This document shows, one piece after another, positions 59,534 to 64,000 of a stretch of DNA of 64,000 nucleotides. Below the pieces are notes generated by a model. It was not told where the DNA came from and did no database searches. It saw nothing but the letters and a program-made list of their open reading frames with translations. This DNA comes from Paracoccus pantotrophus (GTDB lineage Bacteria; Pseudomonadota; Alphaproteobacteria; Rhodobacterales; Rhodobacteraceae), in contig NZ_CP044426.1 of the NCBI RefSeq assembly GCF_008824185.1, forward strand, positions 1,682,501 through 1,746,500, given 5' to 3'. A program made the position numbers and the translations under genes. Within the stretch, counting starts at the first letter, position 1, and every line of letters starts with the position of its first letter.

Positions 59534-60113
59534 TCTGGACGCCAAGTCCTTCGGCCCGCGGCAGGTGCTGGGCCGGCTGGCGCTGTCGGTGGCGCGGGGC
59601 GAGCGGCTGGCGATCCTCGGCCCCTCGGGCATCGGCAAATCGACACTGCTGCGCATCCTGGCCGGGCTGGACACGGATTATCGCGGCCGGCTGGAAGGCG
59701 CCGACCATCTGGCCGTGGTGTTCCAGGAGCCGGTGCTGCTGCCCTGGCGCGACGCGGTGGCGAATATCACCATCCCGACCGGCTGCGGCGCGGCCACGGC
59801 GCGGGACTGGCTGGCGCAGGTCGGGCTGGCCGGGCATGAGACGAAATTCCCGCGCCAGCTTTCGCTGGGCCAGCAGCGGCGGCTGGCGCTGGCCCGCGCC
59901 TTCGCCGCCGGGCCGGACATCCTGCTGATGGACGAGCCCTTCGCCTCGCTGGATGCCGATACGGCGGCGCGGATGCTGGCCTTGACCGATGCGCTGCTGA
60001 CCCGCAGCGGCGCCGGGCTGGTGCTGGTCACGCATGACCCGGCCGAGGCCCTGGCGCTGAAGGCCCGCGCCCTGCACCTGGGCGGCGATCCGGCGCGGCT
60101 TCAGAAGGACTGA
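59523..60113 (+). CDS. ABC transporter ATP-binding protein (short)
   Basis: A 196-residue ATPase with Walker A GPSGIGKS (about 33-40), Q-loop VVFQEPVLLPWRD, signature LSLGQQRR, Walker B ILLMDEPFASLD and switch His in VTHDPAEA. The signature has L-S-L-G-Q in place of LSGGQ. It is 40-60 residues shorter than SsuB/TauB, mainly at the C-terminus. It overlaps the SoxYZ-like gene end tail-to-tail by 13 nt. Confidence 0.88.
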   Translation: MRLDLDAKSFGPRQVLGRLALSVARGERLAILGPSGIGKSTLLRILAGLDTDYRGRLEGADHLAVVFQEPVLLPWRDAVANITIPTGCGAATARDWLAQVGLAGHETKFPRQLSLGQQRRLALARAFAAGPDILLMDEPFASLDADTAARMLALTDALLTRSGAGLVLVTHDPAEALALKARALHLGGDPARLQKD

Positions 60114-60871
60114 TCCCAGGCCCGGCCCTCGGTATCCTCGGCATGGACCGTCACCGGCCCCTGACCTGGCGCATGGGCAAAGCGGAACACCGGGTCTTCG
60201 GAGATCGAGATCCCGGCCTCCATGGTGAACAGCGGCGCCTCGCCCTGCTTCACCTCCAGCGTCTGGATGAACTCGGCCGGGATGGTCAGCAGCGTCACCT
60301 GGTCGCGTTGCAGGCCCGAGAAATTCGGGTGCCGGATCATCAGCGTGCCGATCCGGCGCCCGTCCCCTTCGGACTGGCGGAAACGCATCTCGCCCATGGT
60401 GGCGCGCACCTCGTCCATGCTCTTGCCCGCCGGCGCCGCGCAGCCGCCCGAAGCCTTGACGAAGCGCCCGGCCATGACCTTGCGCCCATCCTCCAGCGTG
60501 GCGATGGCGCGCAGGTCGGAATAATTGTCCACCCGCACCCGCACCTCGAAATCCAGCGGCATCAGCGCCGCGCCAAAGGTGAACTCGGCCGCGACCGGGG
60601 CGGGATTGCCGTCCACCACCAGCGCCAGCGACCGGATCGCCGGCGCGCCGGGCGGCTGGGTGATGCGCACCGGCACCAGCGCCGGATTGTCGGCCCGCGG
60701 CGGCGCGTCGAGGTCGAAGATCGCCGGATCGACCGGCGGCTCCTCATCGGTACCGATCACGGCAAGCCGCATGTCCTCCCACAGGGCAGAGGGCTGCAGG
60801 GGATTGGCGACCTCGCCCGCGAGCGCCCCCGGCGCCAGCATCATCGCGGCAAGCAGGCAAGCCAGCCTCAT
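60101..60871 (-). CDS. Quinoprotein dehydrogenase-associated SoxYZ-like carrier
   Basis: A 256-residue exported protein (signal MRLACLLAAMMLAPGALA) that fuses a SoxY-like domain (about 25-145) and a SoxZ-like domain (about 155-256, MRFRQSEGDGRRIGTLMIRHPNFSG). The SoxY-type cysteine stands in KASGGCAAP, the equivalent of the C-terminal GGCGG of SoxY, but internal because of the fusion. The family is found with PQQ-dependent dehydrogenases; its cargo is unknown. It overlaps pqqE by 4 nt and is thus the last gene of the pqqBCDE operon. Confidence 0.87.
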   Translation of the reverse strand: MRLACLLAAMMLAPGALAGEVANPLQPSALWEDMRLAVIGTDEEPPVDPAIFDLDAPPRADNPALVPVRITQPPGAPAIRSLALVVDGNPAPVAAEFTFGAALMPLDFEVRVRVDNYSDLRAIATLEDGRKVMAGRFVKASGGCAAPAGKSMDEVRATMGEMRFRQSEGDGRRIGTLMIRHPNFSGLQRDQVTLLTIPAEFIQTLEVKQGEAPLFTMEAGISISEDPVFRFAHAPGQGPVTVHAEDTEGRAWDQSF

Positions 60872-62004
60872 CCCCGTTTCTCCCTTGTCATGCGGCGATA
60901 GACCAGCACGGTCGAATCGCTCGCCGCCTCGGCCTCGGCCGCGGCGCGCAGCCGGGCATGCAGGGCCGAGCGCGAACAGACCGGATCGGTGGCCCGCGCA
61001 TCGCCCGCCAGCGCCATGGCCTGGCAGCGGCAGCCGCCGAAATCGATCTCACGCCGCTCGCAAGAGGCGCAGGGCTCGGGCATCCAGCCGGTGCCGCGAA
61101 AGGCGTTGAAGGCGGCGCCGTCGTGCCAGATCCGCGCCAGGGGCACCTCGCGCACGTTCTCGAACACCAGGGTTTTGATGGTCTGGGCGGCGTGGCAGGG
61201 CAGCACGGTGCCGTCCGGCGCCACGTTCAGCCCGGTCGAGCCCCAGCCGCCCATGCAGCTTTTCGGGAATGCCGCCAGATGGTCGGCGGGCACATAGTCG
61301 ATGACCATGCGGCCCTGCAGGCGCCGGCGCGCCTCGTCCACCACCTCGCGCGCGCGGTTCGCCTGCGCCTGCGTAGGCATCAGCGGCCGGCGGTTCAGGT
61401 CGGCCCAGCCGTGGAACTGCACGGTCGCGACCTCGATGCGCCGGCAGCCGAACCGCTCGGCAAGGTCGATCATCTCGGGCAGGCGGTCGAGGTTCTGGCG
61501 ATGCACCACCGCGTTCAGCGTCAGCGGAAAGCCGATGGCGCGGACCCATTCCGCAACCTGCATCTTGCGGGCGAAGCTGCCGCCATAGCCGCTGATCCAG
61601 TCGGCCATCTCGGCATCGATGCCTTGCAGGGACAGCTGGATGTGATCGACCGCGCCGTCCAGTTCGCGCAGCCGCGCCTCGGTCAGCCCGATGCCCGAGG
61701 TGATCAGGTTGACGTAAAGCCCGGCATCGCGGGCCGCGGCGGCGATCTCGGCCAGGTCGCGGCGCGAGGCGGGCTCGCCGCCCGACAGATGCACCTGCAA
61801 CACGCCCAGATCGGCGGCCTGGCGGAACACCCCGGCCCATTCCGCCGCCTTCAGCTCGGCGCTGGCGCGGGTCAGCTCGACCGGGTTCGAGCAATAGGGA
61901 CAGGCCAGCGGGCAGCGATGCGTCAGTTCCGCCAGCATGGCCATGGGCAGGCCGACGCGGACCGGGTTGCCGTCGATATCGCGGGGGGCGGGATCGTCTC
62001 TCAT
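60868..62004 (-). CDS. pqqE: PQQ biosynthesis radical-SAM protein PqqE
   Basis: A 378-residue radical SAM enzyme that links Glu and Tyr side chains in PqqA. The cluster motif is C31-x3-C35-x2-C38 in HRCPLACPYC. The C-terminal SPASM-type cysteines are seen in CASCERREIDFGGCRCQA. It starts within the pqqD stop (ATGA), as usual for coupled partners, and PqqD delivers PqqA to it. Confidence 0.96.
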   Translation of the reverse strand: MRDDPAPRDIDGNPVRVGLPMAMLAELTHRCPLACPYCSNPVELTRASAELKAAEWAGVFRQAADLGVLQVHLSGGEPASRRDLAEIAAAARDAGLYVNLITSGIGLTEARLRELDGAVDHIQLSLQGIDAEMADWISGYGGSFARKMQVAEWVRAIGFPLTLNAVVHRQNLDRLPEMIDLAERFGCRRIEVATVQFHGWADLNRRPLMPTQAQANRAREVVDEARRRLQGRMVIDYVPADHLAAFPKSCMGGWGSTGLNVAPDGTVLPCHAAQTIKTLVFENVREVPLARIWHDGAAFNAFRGTGWMPEPCASCERREIDFGGCRCQAMALAGDARATDPVCSRSALHARLRAAAEAEAASDSTVLVYRRMTREKRG

Positions 62005-62309
62005 GCCGGCCCTCCCGCTTCGCCGTCCAGAAACACCATGCGCCGGTCCGCCAGGTCGCGCAGGAAGTCCTGCACATCGCCCTCGATCTGCTCGGGCGGC
62101 GCGTCGTAGCGGGCGCAGAGCGTCGCGATCACCTCGGCCAGGCTGCGCTTGCCGTCCAGCTCGGACAGGATGGCATGGCCCACCGGATCGAGCTGGATCA
62201 CCCGCTCGGGCGCCAGCAGCACGCGGATGCCGCGCACGCGGTCGTCATGCAGCCGCACGCCCCGCGGCAGATAGGGCACCGCGGCCCCGCTGATGCGATC
62301 CGCGGTCAT
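62001..62309 (-). CDS. pqqD: PQQ biosynthesis peptide chaperone PqqD
   Basis: A 102-residue PqqA-binding chaperone. Recognised from PYLPRGVRLHDDRVRGIRVLLAPERVIQLDPVGHAILSELDGKRSLAEV and ending DFLRDLADRRMVFLDGE. The start inside the pqqC stop (ATGA) is chosen; the frame upstream is only the shadow of pqqC. It overlaps pqqE by 4 nt. Confidence 0.95.
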   Translation of the reverse strand: MTADRISGAAVPYLPRGVRLHDDRVRGIRVLLAPERVIQLDPVGHAILSELDGKRSLAEVIATLCARYDAPPEQIEGDVQDFLRDLADRRMVFLDGEAGGPA

Positions 62310-63100
62310 GAGGCCCCCGCGGCCTCGGGGGCCGGCTCGGGGATCGCCGCGTCCAGCAGCCCCTCGCCCGGACGCCAGGCGCCGGGGGGGATGTTGCCCT
62401 GGACATAGCCGTGCCACAGCGCGTCGAGCTGCGCCCAAAGCACGTCGGTCTTGAAGACCAGCGCCGCCGCCGCCGCATCCTGCTTTTCCAGCGTATCGGC
62501 ATGGTCCAGCACGTAGTTCAGCCCGAACTCGACATCCTTCGGTGCCTCGGTCAGCCGGTTGCGGAAATAAGCGAGGCTGGCGTCGTCGGCGAAATCGTAA
62601 TGCTTCAGCAACCCCTCGATGCGCTCGGCATGGATCTTGGGCGCGAACATCTCGGTCAGGCTGGCGGCCACGGCATCGAGCAGCGGCATCTCGCGCACGA
62701 AGCGGACATAGGCATCGACGGCAAAGCGCGTCGCCGGCATCACCCCCACGCCGCTGGCGACATAATCGGGGTCGAGGCCGACGGCGCGGGCCAGCGCCAG
62801 CCAGCGCCGGATGCCGCCGCCCTGATCGATGCCGCCGTCGTGATCCTCGATGCGGTGGCGCCAGATGCGGCGCAGCTGCGGATCCTCGACCCGCGACAGG
62901 AAGGCCGCGTCCTTCATCGGGATGCGCGACTGGTACTGCCAGCGGTTGACGACCCAGGCCCGCACCTCGTCGGGCGTGCATTCCCCGCCATGCAGGCGTT
63001 TGTGGAACGGGTGGCGGTCGTGGTAACGCTCGGCGCCGATGCGCTTCAGGCGCTCGTGGAACTCGGCGCGGGTCTGGGCGCGGTGGTCGGCAAGTTTCAT
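62306..63100 (-). CDS. pqqC: Pyrroloquinoline-quinone synthase PqqC
   Basis: A 264-residue cofactor-free oxidase completing PQQ by ring closure and eight-electron oxidation. Canonical segments: RYHDRHPFHKRLHGGECT, WVVNRWQYQSRIPMKDAAFLSR, WRHRIEDHDG, and GLLKHYDFADDASLAYFRNRL. The length and all the active-site His/Arg/Tyr segments are normal. It overlaps both neighbours by 4 nt. Confidence 0.97.
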   Translation of the reverse strand: MKLADHRAQTRAEFHERLKRIGAERYHDRHPFHKRLHGGECTPDEVRAWVVNRWQYQSRIPMKDAAFLSRVEDPQLRRIWRHRIEDHDGGIDQGGGIRRWLALARAVGLDPDYVASGVGVMPATRFAVDAYVRFVREMPLLDAVAASLTEMFAPKIHAERIEGLLKHYDFADDASLAYFRNRLTEAPKDVEFGLNYVLDHADTLEKQDAAAAALVFKTDVLWAQLDALWHGYVQGNIPPGAWRPGEGLLDAAIPEPAPEAAGAS

Positions 63101-63987
63101 GGCGCGATCTCCATTCCGTCATGGCCGACCTGCCAGCCCGCCGCCTGCGCCTGCGCACGCTCGGGGCTGGCCGGATCGACCAGCGGGTTCGAATTGTTCA
63201 AATGCACATAGATGCGGGCACCCAGCTCCAGCTCGCGCAGCGCCTCCAGGCTGCCGCCGGGACCGGAGACCGGCACATGGCCCATGCGCCGCCCGGTCTT
63301 GGCGCCCAAACCCGCACGCAGCATCTCGTCATCCGTCCACAGCGTGCCGTCGAACAGCAGCGCATCCGCCCCGGCGATCCGCCCGCGCAGCCAGTCCGGG
63401 ACCGAGGCACAGCCGGGGATATAGAAGACCCGCCGGCAATTGGCGGCCAGCTCAACCCCCACGGTCTGCTCGCCCATCAGCTCGGTCTCGACCCGCTCGC
63501 CCTCCATGTAGAGCGGCACCTTGCCCGGCACGGCGAACAGCGTGGCGGTCAGGCCCGGCGCCAGCTCGAAGCCCTGCTCCAGCGCCACCTCGTGCCGGGC
63601 GACCAGCCGCGGATCCAGCGCCGCCAGCATCGGGTTGGCGGCCAGCACGGCATGGATCGCGGGCGTGGCGAACAGGTGAAACCCCTGCCCTTCGCGCAGG
63701 GTCAACAGGCCCGCGACATGGTCGATATCGCCATTCGTCACCAGCACCGAGCGGATCGGAGAACCGCGCAGCCCAGCCGGCCGCAGCGCCGGCGTCGCGG
63801 CAAGCTGCTGGCGCAGGTCGGGCGAGGCGTTGACCAGCGCCCAATCCCGACCATTCGCGGAAACGGCAATCCCGCTTTGGCTCATGGCGGGAATGCGTCC
63901 GTCGCGCGCGGCTTCGCAATTGCGGCAGCCACAGTTCCACTGCGGAACGCCACCGCCGGCGCCGCTGCCGAGAATCACGATGCGCAT
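63097..63987 (-). CDS. pqqB: PQQ biosynthesis protein PqqB
   Basis: A 296-residue metallo-beta-lactamase-fold protein. The N-terminal VILGSGAGGGVPQWNCGCRNCEAAR (with its Cys cluster), SPDLRQQL, the metal-site VTNGDIDHVAGLL and VHLNNSNPLVDP are typical of PqqB. It hydroxylates the crosslinked precursor. It overlaps pqqC by 4 nt. A pqqA gene would be expected just upstream, beyond the window edge at 64000. Confidence 0.96.
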   Translation of the reverse strand: MRIVILGSGAGGGVPQWNCGCRNCEAARDGRIPAMSQSGIAVSANGRDWALVNASPDLRQQLAATPALRPAGLRGSPIRSVLVTNGDIDHVAGLLTLREGQGFHLFATPAIHAVLAANPMLAALDPRLVARHEVALEQGFELAPGLTATLFAVPGKVPLYMEGERVETELMGEQTVGVELAANCRRVFYIPGCASVPDWLRGRIAGADALLFDGTLWTDDEMLRAGLGAKTGRRMGHVPVSGPGGSLEALRELELGARIYVHLNNSNPLVDPASPERAQAQAAGWQVGHDGMEIAP

Positions 63988-64000
63988 GGGAAAGGCTCCG

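Overview
The window is high-GC DNA of alphaproteobacterial type. Gene content and order point to Rhodobacterales, most likely Paracoccus. The pointers are a PQQ operon with a SoxYZ-like carrier next to an FlhS/FlhR-like two-component system (methylotrophic metabolism), a glycine-riboswitch gcvTHP operon, an Mla-type lipid transporter with a STAS-permease, NnrU, and alphaproteobacterial codon use. The genus is inferred from this content and not proven.

Left chromosomal part (1-32261): uvrC and a small SnoaL-like gene; a leftward mlaEFD plus lipoprotein operon; a divergent MetR-like regulator/metF pair; a DUF2235 hydrolase; an ornithine/lysine decarboxylase divergent from an Lrp-type regulator; rsmD with a ferredoxin-reductase-like flavoprotein; a peroxiredoxin; an HxlR regulator divergent from a DUF1428-VOC-YceI-GST-GST operon; valS; a CbiX-type chelatase with DUF4202; NnrU; an FAD oxidase divergent from mnmD (the two halves of MnmC); a rhomboid protease; gabT; accA; moaE-moaD-pgsA; and a Zn/Cd/Pb-type MerR regulator divergent from a heavy-metal P1B ATPase, with a recognisable MerR operator between them.

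Middle (32262-47572): a 15.3 kb integrative genomic island inserted at the 3' end of tRNA-Ala(CGC). Its ends carry a perfect 14-bp direct repeat equal to the last 14 nt of the tRNA. It holds a tyrosine integrase, an AlpA-like regulator, winged-helix/replication-like and unknown proteins, a low-GC AAA+ ATPase, an IS66 element, a XRE regulator, and a three-gene vWA-PP2C-kinase operon that matches the TerY-phosphorylation triad, a class linked to anti-phage defence. It also holds an M15-like protein with a perfect 174-bp in-frame tandem duplication. A palindrome of the form TGCAAC-GG/CC-GTTGCA occurs five times across the island, four times inside genes, and I did not notice it outside the island.

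Right chromosomal part (47559-64000): tRNA-Ala; gcvP, gcvH and gcvT behind a tandem glycine riboswitch; an unusual SDR; two small exported proteins; a hybrid histidine kinase, FIST sensor and LuxR-type response regulator operon (FlhS/FlhR-like); a nitrate/taurine-type ABC importer; and pqqB-C-D-E followed by the SoxYZ-like carrier. pqqA would lie just beyond the right edge. Together this region looks like control and cofactor supply for periplasmic quinoprotein alcohol oxidation.
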